This document shows, in pieces, positions 36,458-44,564 of a stretch of DNA of 62,472 nucleotides. Origin of the DNA: Cyanobium sp. FACHB-13342 (GTDB lineage Bacteria; Cyanobacteriota; Cyanobacteriia; PCC-6307; Cyanobiaceae); the NCBI RefSeq assembly GCF_014697415.1, contig NZ_JACJRT010000012.1:1-62472 (forward strand), in the 5' to 3' direction. The notes beneath the pieces were generated by a model. The model worked only from the letters and a program-made list of their open reading frames with translations, did not search any database and had not been told where the DNA came from. Made by a program: the position numbers and the translations under genes. The number at the start of each line of letters is the position of its first letter. Position 1 is the first letter of the stretch.

Positions 36458-37102
36458 CTAGCGACGGGAGGTTGGGCTGGGCTGGACCGGGACGGCGGCG
36501 GGGACGGCAGACACCCCCTGCTGGCCGCCAGCCCCAGCATCGGGCCAGCTATCCCGGTAGAGATAGACATGGCCTAAAGAGCGGCCGCCGTAGGCCCGGC
36601 GCTTGAGCTGCCAGCCCGGCTCAAACACCAGCTGCAGGAAGTTGGTGCCCGGTCCCTGGGTGCGGGCCACGACCATTTCCGGCCCTGCTCCAGCCTTGGT
36701 GGGCACGGCCAGCAGCACGTTGTCGCCGCTTTGACGGAGCACGGTGAGGCGATAGCTGGTGGCCAGATCGGCACCACCCACCCGCACCGAATAGCCGTTG
36801 GCATCGATGAACCGGCTGCAGATCCCGGTGAAATCAAAGCTGGCCAACAGGGGCTCCACCGGCGCGGGGGCCCCGGGAGCCACGGCAAAGCAAGGCCGGG
36901 TGGGTTTCACCTGCTCGTAGATGTTGAGCTGGGCGCGGGTGCCATCCCCGATCGGGGCCGCCACCAACACAAAGCGCTCCTGGCTGAGGTCTACGGCCTG
37001 GAACAGGGCACTGGCGCGGGCGGGCATGCCAGCTCCGGCCCCAAGCACCACTGCCGCGGCGGCCGAGGACAGGCAACGGAGGGTCAGATCTGGCACTCGC
37101 AT
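36458..37102 (-). CDS. DUF3747 exported protein
   Basis: A 214-residue protein with an N-terminal signal peptide (SSAAAAVVLGAGAGMPARA). The domain starts ALFQAVDLSQERFVLVAAPI and has the family hallmarks SRFIDANGYSVRVGG and YRLTVLR. DUF3747 is found in cyanobacterial exported and S-layer-like proteins; function unknown. The C-terminal about 30 residues are Ala/Pro-rich. Two Cys (RPCFAV and GICSRF) could form a disulfide. Confidence 0.88.
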   Translation of the reverse strand: MRVPDLTLRCLSSAAAAVVLGAGAGMPARASALFQAVDLSQERFVLVAAPIGDGTRAQLNIYEQVKPTRPCFAVAPGAPAPVEPLLASFDFTGICSRFIDANGYSVRVGGADLATSYRLTVLRQSGDNVLLAVPTKAGAGPEMVVARTQGPGTNFLQLVFEPGWQLKRRAYGGRSLGHVYLYRDSWPDAGAGGQQGVSAVPAAVPVQPSPTSRR

Positions 37103-37156
37103 CGCAGCTTCCGGGAGATCGGTGAACGCAATCGTATGCAGGTCAGCCCACCAGGG

Positions 37157-37348
37157 CTAGGCCGGCTTGTTGATCCGAATGGCGAGCACCAGCGCCACCA
37201 CCGTGCCCGGCAGGCTCAGCCCCAGGATCCAACGGGTGGCCTGCACCCCCAGGTCGGGCTCGCCGTAGGACAGCTCAAACACCGAGCCAGTGGCAGCGAT
37301 GCCCAGCAGACAGGCCAGGGCCAGGAAGACACCAGCCAGCGGTTTCAT
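37157..37348 (-). CDS. Small membrane protein of unknown function
   Basis: A 63-residue protein with two hydrophobic segments (AGVFLALACLLGIAATGSVF and WILGLSLPGTVVALVLAI) and a short polar loop containing ELSYGEPDLG. An alternative ATG lies two codons upstream. It lies 16 bases downstream of def on the same strand and may be co-transcribed. I do not recognise a family. Confidence 0.6.
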   Translation of the reverse strand: MKPLAGVFLALACLLGIAATGSVFELSYGEPDLGVQATRWILGLSLPGTVVALVLAIRINKPA

Positions 37349-37364
37349 GGGCATCGAACGGTTC

Positions 37365-37982
37365 TCAGCGAATGGATTGGACGTCGGCGCGGTTGAACCC
37401 CTTCTCCTGCAGCCCCTCGTTGAGGCTCAGCTCATCGGTGACCCGATCGACGAACAACACGCCGTTGAGATGGTCCATCTCGTGCTGGATGCAGCGGGCC
37501 AGCAGACCATCGGCCTTGACCCGTTGGGGGCGCCCCATCTCGTCGCGGTAGGTGACTTCGACCGCAGCTGGTCGGACCACATTGAGGTAAACCCCGGGGA
37601 TGCTCAGACAACCCTCCTCGTAGGTCTCGATGGCGGCCCCGAAGGAGCCGATCTCAGGGTTGATCAGCACCATCGGGGGTGTGGCGGCATTCTCCGGATC
37701 GAGATCGATCACGAGCAATTGCTTGTGCACCCCCACTTGGGGGGCCGCCAGGCCGATACCCCGGGCGGTGTACATGCTGCGCAGCATGTCGCGGGCCAGG
37801 TCCCGCACGCTCTCATCCACCTTGCTGATGCGGCGGGCCGGGGTGCGCAGCACCGCATCGCCCAGGGTGTGGATGGTGAGGGGAGGCTCGTCGAGCACCT
37901 CCTTCGGCACCTGCACACCGCGGGTGGCCTGCACCGCAGAGCGAGCCATCTGGGCGAAGCTGCCGGCGGAACTGCGGGCCAA
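37365..37982 (-). CDS. def: Peptide deformylase
   Basis: A 205-residue metalloenzyme that removes the formyl group from nascent proteins. All three motifs are present: GIGLAAPQVG, EGCLSIPG and QHEMDHLNG (HExxH). The start given is a TTG yielding MARSSAGSFAQMARSAVQ, which aligns with the family N-terminus; an ATG 11 codons further in is the conservative alternative. It is followed by a small membrane-protein gene and preceded by the S9 peptidase gene on the opposite strand. Confidence 0.95.
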   Translation of the reverse strand: MARSSAGSFAQMARSAVQATRGVQVPKEVLDEPPLTIHTLGDAVLRTPARRISKVDESVRDLARDMLRSMYTARGIGLAAPQVGVHKQLLVIDLDPENAATPPMVLINPEIGSFGAAIETYEEGCLSIPGVYLNVVRPAAVEVTYRDEMGRPQRVKADGLLARCIQHEMDHLNGVLFVDRVTDELSLNEGLQEKGFNRADVQSIR

Positions 37983-38138
37983 CGGGATACTTAAAACGTT
38001 GCACACCATTCTAAGGCGGTGGGCTGAAGCCCCAGGCAGGCTGCGCCCCCTAGCCAGCAAGCCCTGGGCAACGCCTTGGGCAACTCCCCGTGAAACGCTC
38101 TGTCAGACGCCCTTGAAACGCTCCGCCGCTCCGCTCCG

Positions 38139-40073
38139 TTGAACCCAACCTCGAGCACCCCGTTGAGCACTGCCTCCACCAGCGCGCGGCCAGCTGAGCC
38201 CCTATCCGCGGCCCTGGTGGAGGGACGCACCCCCAGCCTCAAGGAACCGCTGCTGCGGGATGGGCGACTGCTGTGGCTGGAACAGCGCCCCCAGGAGCAG
38301 GGCCGCACCACCTTGATGTTGCGACCGGCAGGGAGCGCCGAGGCCATGGAGCTCACCCCAAGCCCCAGCAACCTGCGCAGTCGGGTGCACGAGTACGGCG
38401 GCGGGGTCTACGCCATCGAGGGCAACGATCTGGTGTTCATCGACGACGGCGATCGCTGCCTCTGGCATCTGCATCTGCCCAGCGACCCCGCCGGCTCAGA
38501 CCGCACCCCACGGCGGCTCACCACCCCTGGGCCCCGGGCCTTCGCCGATGGACTGATTGATCTGCCCCGTCGACGCTGGCTCGGCGTGATGGAAGCCGAA
38601 GGCCGCGACCAGCTAGTGGCCGTGCCCCTGGCCGGTGGCGAACCGCAGCGGTTGCATCAGCCGGCCGACTTCTGCGGCTATGCCGCCCTGAGCCCCGATG
38701 GCCGCCAGCTGGCCTGGGTGGAGTGGCAGCAACCGGCCATGCCCTGGCAGCGCAGCCAACTGTGGCTCGCGGCCGTGACCGCAGACGGCAACCTGACGGA
38801 AGCGCGGCCCGTGATGGGGCTGGGCCGGGATGGCGGCGACACCGGGGCGATCTCGGTGTTTCAGCCCCTGTGGATCGGTCCCACCGAACTGGTGGTGGCC
38901 AGCGACGCCTCGGGCTGGTGGAATCTGCAGCGCCTCGACACCAGCAGCGGCACCTGGCAGCCCCTGTTGCCCCTGGAGGCCGAATTCGGCATGCCCCAGT
39001 GGGTGTATGGCATGCGCACCACCGCCTGGGACGGCCAGCAGTTGATCGCTGCGGCCTGTCGGGAGGGGGCCTGGCAGCTGGGCCGGGTGCATCTGACACC
39101 GGAACGGGTGGGCACTCCGGCCGCCTGGCAGCCCCTGGCGCAACCCTTCGACGATCTGGCCTGCCTGAGTGCGGAAGCGGGGCGGCTGGTGGCGATCGCC
39201 AGCAATCCCACCAGCCCGGAGGGGCTGCTGGAGTTGGAGCTCAACAGCGGCAGGTGGCTGCACACGCCACTGGCCTCCTGCCCGCTTCCACGGGAGGCGA
39301 TCAGTCCATCCGAACCCCTGTGGTTTGCGGGCCACGGCGGCGCCCCCACCCACGCCTGGTTCTATCCGCCGTGGGGCGGCGCCCATCCCGAGGCCCCCCT
39401 ACTGGTGAAGGGCCACGGCGGGCCCACTGCCATGGCACAACGGGGCCTAAACCTGGCCATCCAGTTCTGGACCTCGCGGGGCTGGGGGGTGGTGGATGTG
39501 AATTACGGCGGCTCCACCGGCTTCGGGCGCAACTACCGCGAGCGGCTCGATGGCCAGTGGGGCGTGGTGGATGTGGAGGACTGCGCCGCAGCTGCCCGGG
39601 CCCTGGTGGCGGCGGGGAAAGCCAGCCCTGCGCGCATCGCCATCGAAGGGGGCAGTGCCGGCGGCTTCACCGTCCTCGCCGCCCTCTGCTTCACCGATGT
39701 CTTTCGCGCCGGCGCGAGTCGGTACGGCGTCACCGACCCCAGCGCGTTGGCGCGGGAGACCCATCGCTTTGAAGCCCGCTATCTCGATGACCTGATCGGG
39801 CCCTGGCCGGACGCACAAGCCACCTACGAAGCCCGCTCTCCGCTGGCCCATGCCGACCGCATCCGCTGCCCGGTGATTTTTTTCCAGGGCCTCGACGACC
39901 TGGTGGTGCCGCCAGCCCAGACCGATCGGATGGCGGCAGCGCTGCAAGCCAACGGCGTCCCGGTGGAGGTGCACCGCTTTGCCGGTGAGGGCCACGGCTT
40001 CCGCAGCGGCAGGGTGCGAATCCAGGTGCTCGAAGCCACGGAAGCGTTCTTCAGGCGCCACTTCGAGCTGTGA
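38139..40073 (+). CDS. S9 family (prolyl oligopeptidase-like) peptidase
   Basis: A 644-residue protein. The first about 390 residues form a WD/TolB-like beta-propeller (EYGGGVYAIEGNDLVFIDDG; AALSPDGRQLAWVEW), and the C-terminal about 250 form the alpha/beta-hydrolase with nucleophile Ser in GGSAGGFT, Asp in QGLDDLVVPP and His in GEGHGF. No signal peptide. It resembles the acylaminoacyl/dipeptidyl peptidase type of S9. The TTG start is the first in-frame start before the conserved VEGRTPSLKEP. Its stop overlaps the gltS start by four bases. Confidence 0.88.
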   Translation: MNPTSSTPLSTASTSARPAEPLSAALVEGRTPSLKEPLLRDGRLLWLEQRPQEQGRTTLMLRPAGSAEAMELTPSPSNLRSRVHEYGGGVYAIEGNDLVFIDDGDRCLWHLHLPSDPAGSDRTPRRLTTPGPRAFADGLIDLPRRRWLGVMEAEGRDQLVAVPLAGGEPQRLHQPADFCGYAALSPDGRQLAWVEWQQPAMPWQRSQLWLAAVTADGNLTEARPVMGLGRDGGDTGAISVFQPLWIGPTELVVASDASGWWNLQRLDTSSGTWQPLLPLEAEFGMPQWVYGMRTTAWDGQQLIAAACREGAWQLGRVHLTPERVGTPAAWQPLAQPFDDLACLSAEAGRLVAIASNPTSPEGLLELELNSGRWLHTPLASCPLPREAISPSEPLWFAGHGGAPTHAWFYPPWGGAHPEAPLLVKGHGGPTAMAQRGLNLAIQFWTSRGWGVVDVNYGGSTGFGRNYRERLDGQWGVVDVEDCAAAARALVAAGKASPARIAIEGGSAGGFTVLAALCFTDVFRAGASRYGVTDPSALARETHRFEARYLDDLIGPWPDAQATYEARSPLAHADRIRCPVIFFQGLDDLVVPPAQTDRMAAALQANGVPVEVHRFAGEGHGFRSGRVRIQVLEATEAFFRRHFEL

Positions 40074-41434
40074 GCCCCATCAGCGCCCTGCTGCCCGATC
40101 TGGAACTGCTGGCCTTCGCCATGGCCTGCCTCAGCCTGATCCTGGCGGTGGGACGGGGGATCGGCACCCGCCTGCAGCTGCGGCTGTGGGGCGTCCCCGA
40201 AGCGTTGGTGGCTGGCTTGCTGGGCCTGCTGCTGGCCCCGGGCGGCCCCCTGCCGCTGCTGCCGCCCCAGGTGCTCCAGCTCTGGGCCGATCTGCCCCTG
40301 GTGCTGCTCACCCTGGTGTTCGGCTCGCTGTTGCTGGGCAAACCGCTGCCCAAGCTGAAGGGTCTCTGGCGACCGGTGTCCGGCCAGGTGTCCCTGGCCC
40401 TGGTGCTGGCCTTTGGCCAGTACGTGGTGGCCGGCCTGGCGGTGCTGCTGGTGCTGCAGCCCTGGCTGGGGGTGAGCCCGATCATGGCCTGCCTGATTGA
40501 GGTGGCCTACGAGGGGGGCCACGGCTCCGCCGCTGCCATGGGTCCGAGCTATGCGGCCCTGGGCTTCCCCGGCGGCCAGGCCCTCGGCCTGGCCATGGCC
40601 ACCGTGGGACTGCTCTCCTCCACCCTGGTGGGCGGGTTGGTGGTGGTGCTGGCCCGCAAGCGTGGCTGGTTGCTGGCCGATCGACCTGCCCCAGCCCGCA
40701 CCCCTGCCGATGCCGAAGCCACTCCCCCCCCAGGGCCTGCCCCCGGCGCCGCAACCTGGGCGGTGAATCTGGCCCTGGCGGGCGTGGCCGTGCTGGTGGG
40801 CGTGGGCCTGCTGGCCGCCCTGCGCTGGCTCACGGCGGGGCTGGGTGACGGCGTCGCCCTGGTGGTCGACTCCCTGCCGGTGTTTCCCCTGGCGATCGTG
40901 GGTTCGCTGTTGATGCGCCTGGTTCTGGAGCGCAGCGGCCAGGCCCACTGGGCCTCCGCACCGGTGCAGAGCCAGATCGGCACCCTCTCGGCGGATCTGC
41001 TGATCACCGCCGCCACCGCCGGGCTGGATCTGGGCCTGCTGCGGGCCGACTGGCTGCCGCTCACGGTGCTGGCGGTGAGCGGCCTGGCCTGGAACCTGGG
41101 GGTCACCCTGCTGCTGGCGCCACGGGTTCTGCCGGCGGACTGGTTTGAGCGGGCGGTGATTGAGTTCGGTCAGGCCACCGGTGTGGCGGCCAGCGGCCTG
41201 CTGCTGCTGCTGCGCATGGCCGACCCGGACGACCGCAGCGATGCGCTGCCGGCCTTCTCCATCAAACAACTGCTGCTGCAACCCTTTCTGGCCGGTGGGG
41301 TGATCACCGTGGTGGCACCCCTGGCGGTGGCGAGCTGGGGCTTACCCCTCTGGACAGGCGCCTGCCTGGCAGTGGTGGTACTCGCAGGGGGCACCGGCCT
41401 GCTGCTCGCCCGGATTCAGGCCCCCGCCCCATAG
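40070..41434 (+). CDS. gltS: Sodium/glutamate symporter family protein
   Basis: A 454-residue transporter with about eleven membrane segments in two halves separated by a polar loop (residues about 210-235). The GltS hallmark MACLIEVAYEGGHGSAAAMG follows the fifth helix. Characterised members import glutamate with Na+. The GTG start overlaps the peptidase stop (GTGA), so the two are probably co-transcribed; a link between peptide hydrolysis and amino acid uptake is plausible but inferred. The 3' end overlaps the convergent aldolase gene by 19 bases. Confidence 0.83.
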   Translation: MSPISALLPDLELLAFAMACLSLILAVGRGIGTRLQLRLWGVPEALVAGLLGLLLAPGGPLPLLPPQVLQLWADLPLVLLTLVFGSLLLGKPLPKLKGLWRPVSGQVSLALVLAFGQYVVAGLAVLLVLQPWLGVSPIMACLIEVAYEGGHGSAAAMGPSYAALGFPGGQALGLAMATVGLLSSTLVGGLVVVLARKRGWLLADRPAPARTPADAEATPPPGPAPGAATWAVNLALAGVAVLVGVGLLAALRWLTAGLGDGVALVVDSLPVFPLAIVGSLLMRLVLERSGQAHWASAPVQSQIGTLSADLLITAATAGLDLGLLRADWLPLTVLAVSGLAWNLGVTLLLAPRVLPADWFERAVIEFGQATGVAASGLLLLLRMADPDDRSDALPAFSIKQLLLQPFLAGGVITVVAPLAVASWGLPLWTGACLAVVVLAGGTGLLLARIQAPAP

Positions 41435-42096
41435 AGCAGGGTGCGGAACTGGTGGTGCACGGCCGCCATCTGCTCAGGGCTGAGCAACGGCGGCTCGCCC
41501 AGTTGCAGGGCCTGGAGATACATCTGGGCCAGGGTTTCCACCTCAATGGCAATCCGCAGGGCCTGGTCGAGGCTGGCTCCCAGGGCCACCTGGCCGTGCT
41601 GGGCCAGCAGGCAGGCCCGCCGGTCCACCAGGGCCGCCACCGCCAAATCAGACAGCTCAGCGGTGCCGAAGGTGGCGTAGGGGGCGCAGCGGATGTCATC
41701 GCCGCCGGCCACCGCGGTCATGTAGTGAAAGGGGGGGATGGCGCGGCCATGGCAGGCCAGGGCCGTGGCGTGGATGGAATGGCAGTGGAGCACCGCCGCA
41801 ATTTCCGGCCGGCCCGCCAGGATGTCCGCATGGAGGCGCCACTCCGAGGAGGGACGCCTGGAGCCCCCATCCCGGCAGCCCCCAGCCAGATCCAAGGCCA
41901 CCAGATCCTGCGGCTGCATCAGCTCGTAGGGCAGGGAACTGGGGGTGATCAGCAGCCCACCAGGAATCCGCACCGACAGATTGCCCGAGGTGCCCTGGTT
42001 GAGGCCCGAGGCATTCAGGCGCCGGGCCACCGTCACCAGCTGTTGACGCAGCTCGGCCTCGGAGCCGGGGGCCAGGACAGGGGGGACGGCGGGCAA
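41416..42096 (-). CDS. Class II aldolase (FucA/Ald2-like)
   Basis: A 226-residue zinc aldolase. It opens with a helix GLNQGTSGNLSVR (phosphate site), a Glu in SSEWRLHADI, a His pair VLHCHSIHATA and a third His in LLAQHGQVALG. This pattern matches L-fuculose-phosphate aldolases and Ald2-type enzymes rather than a dedicated MtnB dehydratase. In the mtnA operon it would split the 1-phosphoketose from methylthioadenosine or deoxyadenosine into dihydroxyacetone phosphate and an aldehyde; that is inferred from context. TTG start, five bases after the kinase stop. Confidence 0.82.
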   Translation of the reverse strand: MPAVPPVLAPGSEAELRQQLVTVARRLNASGLNQGTSGNLSVRIPGGLLITPSSLPYELMQPQDLVALDLAGGCRDGGSRRPSSEWRLHADILAGRPEIAAVLHCHSIHATALACHGRAIPPFHYMTAVAGGDDIRCAPYATFGTAELSDLAVAALVDRRACLLAQHGQVALGASLDQALRIAIEVETLAQMYLQALQLGEPPLLSPEQMAAVHHQFRTLLYGAGA

Positions 42097-42101
42097 GGGG
42101 T

Positions 42102-43253
42102 TCAGCGGCGCAGGGGGAAACCGGAGGGATCCGGCAAGGCGGCCCAGGCGTCGATTTCCAGGGCGTAGGCGGCATGGCGCTGGATCGCATCATCCATGAA
42201 CAGGGCGGCCCGAATCGGCGTATCCGGCCCCCGCGAGAAGCCGTGCATCGCCACACCAGCGGTGATGCAGCGCAGGGCCGACAGCTGCATGTCGTAGCGC
42301 GCCTCGCTGAGCGGGTAATCGCGCACGCCGCGGTTCACCAGCTCCTGGTGCCAGGCCAGCAGCAGGTCGTCATGGCGCCCCAAACGCTGCGCCTGGGGCG
42401 TACTGCCGCCCACCAGAAACGCGACGTCGATCGCGGCCACACTGCGGCTCGCCCAGGACCAATCGATGATCACCGATTCGGGATCCTCCACCGTGTGAGC
42501 GAACAGCAGATTGTCGGCGCGGAGGTCGCCATGCACGAGGGTCCAGGGCCGGTTCTCCAGGGCTGCATCCACCGCGCTGGTCTGTTCGAGAACAGCGCGA
42601 TACAGCTGGCACACATCCGACCCAAAACGCACGCCGTAGGTGGCAAAAAAATCCTCAACGATCTCGGCGTTGGGATTGGAGAACCAGAAGCCATGGTTTG
42701 GTAGCCAGTCATGCTGGTGCAACGCCGGATCCATCCAGAATTCAGCGTGGATGGCGGCCATGCGCTGGATCGAAGCCAACGTTTCCTGGTAGGTGAGGCC
42801 GATCACCTGGTCGCCGGAACGCAGGTGGGTGAGATCTTCCATCAGCAACCAGGACGGCGCACCGGCATGGGTGGCAAACACCGCCGGCTGGTGATTGCTG
42901 AGCCTGGGGGTGCAATGGGTGTACACCCCCACCTCCCGCCCGAAGGCATTGTTCAGGCGGCTGAACGCATTGAAATCCTGATCGGAGGTTTCGCTTTTGA
43001 GGATCACGCTGGCGGGGCCCGCACCAGGGGGATCACAGCTCAATTCCAGTCGCCAGGTGGTGGATTGAAATCCCCTGGCTTCGCCCAGCAGCTTGGCCTC
43101 CAAGCTCTTCACCGTGGTTCCGAGAACCTCGCCAATCCAGTCGGGTTCGGGCTGCTGGACCACAGGGTCAGTCATGGGGTCAAGCATCGGGTCAGGCATG
43201 GGGTGATCAAGCGCCTCATTCGATGAGGCATCGCGGTGGAACGTCCAATCCAT
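42102..43253 (-). CDS. APH-fold phosphotransferase in the mtnA operon
   Basis: A 383-residue kinase of the aminoglycoside/choline kinase fold. The Brenner motif is LVHGDLRADNLLF (catalytic Asp) and the metal motif is IIDWSWA; a Lys in VILKSET anchors ATP. Its substrate is not known. Because it lies between mtnA and an aldolase, a methylthioribose or 5-deoxyribose kinase is the leading idea; MtnK is also an APH-fold protein. Residues 18-30 are a short repeat (MPDPMLDPMTDP) that may be mistaken N-terminal extension; a later start is possible. Confidence 0.75.
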   Translation of the reverse strand: MDWTFHRDASSNEALDHPMPDPMLDPMTDPVVQQPEPDWIGEVLGTTVKSLEAKLLGEARGFQSTTWRLELSCDPPGAGPASVILKSETSDQDFNAFSRLNNAFGREVGVYTHCTPRLSNHQPAVFATHAGAPSWLLMEDLTHLRSGDQVIGLTYQETLASIQRMAAIHAEFWMDPALHQHDWLPNHGFWFSNPNAEIVEDFFATYGVRFGSDVCQLYRAVLEQTSAVDAALENRPWTLVHGDLRADNLLFAHTVEDPESVIIDWSWASRSVAAIDVAFLVGGSTPQAQRLGRHDDLLLAWHQELVNRGVRDYPLSEARYDMQLSALRCITAGVAMHGFSRGPDTPIRAALFMDDAIQRHAAYALEIDAWAALPDPSGFPLRR

Positions 43254-43279
43254 GGACGTCAGCGAACGTCACGGCCGCC

Positions 43280-44407
43280 TCACGCATCATGGTCGTAGAG
43301 CTGCCGCAAGCCTGGCTCCGAAGCCTGGGCCACCCCCCGCTCGGTGATCAGGGCCGTCACCAGCCGGGCCGGGGTGACATCGAACGCGGGGTTGAAGCCG
43401 GGGCTGCCGTTGGGGGTGAGCTGCACCGTGGCGAGCTGCCCCTCAACGGAGCTGCCGCCCCCGCCGCCCAGCAGCCGCCCTTGGATGGCCGTCACCTCCT
43501 CGGCACTGCGCGCTTCGATCGGGATCTCGGCCACGCCGTCATCGATCGTCCAGTCGATCGTGGAGGCCGGCAGGGCCACATAGAAGGGCACGCCGTTGTC
43601 GTGGGCCGCCAGGGCCTTGAGGTAGGTGCCGATCTTGTTGCAGACATCGCCGCGGCGGGTGGTGCGGTCGGTGCCCACGATCACCGCATCCACCTGGCCG
43701 TGCTGCATCAAGTGGCCGCCGGCGTTGTCCACGATCACGGTGTGGGGCACCCCCTCCTGACCCAGCTCAAAGGCCGTCAGGGAGGCGCCCTGGTTGCGGG
43801 GGCGGGTCTCATCCACCCACACATGGATGGGAAGGCCGGCGCGGTGGGCCTTGTAGATGGGGGCGAGGGCCGTGCCCCAATCCACCGTGGCCAGCCAGCC
43901 GGCATTGCAGTGGGTGAGCACGTTGAAGGGTTGGCCCTGGCGTTCGGCCGGCCGCGCCGCCGCCAGCTCCTGGAAGATGCGCAGCCCGTGGTCGCCGATC
44001 GCCTCGCACATGGCGACGTCCTCATCGGCGATCGCCGCGGCCTCCGCCTGGGCCGCCTCGGCCCGCTCGGCCGGCGGCAGCGGCTGCACCTTGGACCGCA
44101 CCCGCTCCAGGGCCCAGCGCAGGTTGATCGCCGTGGGGCGGGTGGCATTGAGCGCCTCAAAGGCAGCAGCCAAGGAGGCGTCACCCGGATCGGCCTGCAG
44201 GGCCAGCATCAGCCCGTAGGCCCCGGTCACGCCGATCAGCGGGGCGCCGCGCACCACCATCGTGCGGATGGCTTCGGCAGCTTCCGCGCAACTGCTCAAG
44301 CTGCGCGTTGTGAACCGATGGGGCAACTGGGTCTGGTCGATCACCCCCACTGCGCGGCCATCCGGCTCCAGCCAGATCGTGCGCCAGGCCTTGCCATCGA
44401 TGTTCAT
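43280..44407 (-). CDS. mtnA: S-methyl-5-thioribose-1-phosphate isomerase
   Basis: A 375-residue isomerase that turns methylthioribose-1-phosphate (or deoxyribose-1-phosphate) into the ribulose form. It has the family marks [12 protein letters not shown], the catalytic Cys in [10 protein letters not shown] and the catalytic Asp in [13 protein letters not shown]. Full length for the family. Start ATG gives [12 protein letters not shown]. It is the first gene of the leftward mtnA-kinase-aldolase operon (gaps 26 and 5 bases). Confidence 0.96.
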   Translation of the reverse strand: MNIDGKAWRTIWLEPDGRAVGVIDQTQLPHRFTTRSLSSCAEAAEAIRTMVVRGAPLIGVTGAYGLMLALQADPGDASLAAAFEALNATRPTAINLRWALERVRSKVQPLPPAERAEAAQAEAAAIADEDVAMCEAIGDHGLRIFQELAAARPAERQGQPFNVLTHCNAGWLATVDWGTALAPIYKAHRAGLPIHVWVDETRPRNQGASLTAFELGQEGVPHTVIVDNAGGHLMQHGQVDAVIVGTDRTTRRGDVCNKIGTYLKALAAHDNGVPFYVALPASTIDWTIDDGVAEIPIEARSAEEVTAIQGRLLGGGGGSSVEGQLATVQLTPNGSPGFNPAFDVTPARLVTALITERGVAQASEPGLRQLYDHDA

Positions 44408-44489
44408 GAAGGATCCGACCCAGCGGTGGTCCAGTGATCATCCCCGCGGAAGGGTCACCCCTCGGGGAGAGCAACAGATCCCCTCAAAA

Positions 44490-44503
44490 GTGTGATCCGA
44501 TAC
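44490..44503 (+). promoter_or_regulatory. Candidate NtcA box upstream of amt
   Basis: GTG-TGATCCGA-TAC matches the NtcA consensus GTA-N8-TAC with one mismatch. It lies 62 bases before the amt start, the usual distance for an activated nitrogen-regulated promoter, and a weak -10-like TTCATGTT lies about 28 bases downstream. Expected under nitrogen limitation. The box is in the spacer between divergent mtnA and amt. Confidence 0.55.
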
Positions 44504-44564
44504 AAAACAGCACCCCGGGCGGCAGGAAGGTTCATGTTGAACATTGGAGAGGCCCGACCCCTTC

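Noticed and set aside
41416-42096. Call the aldolase MtnB (methylthioribulose-1-phosphate dehydratase)
   Set aside because: The sequence is closer to fuculose-phosphate aldolase in the SSEWRLH and HCHS regions, and mtnC/mtnD are absent. Reported instead as class II aldolase.
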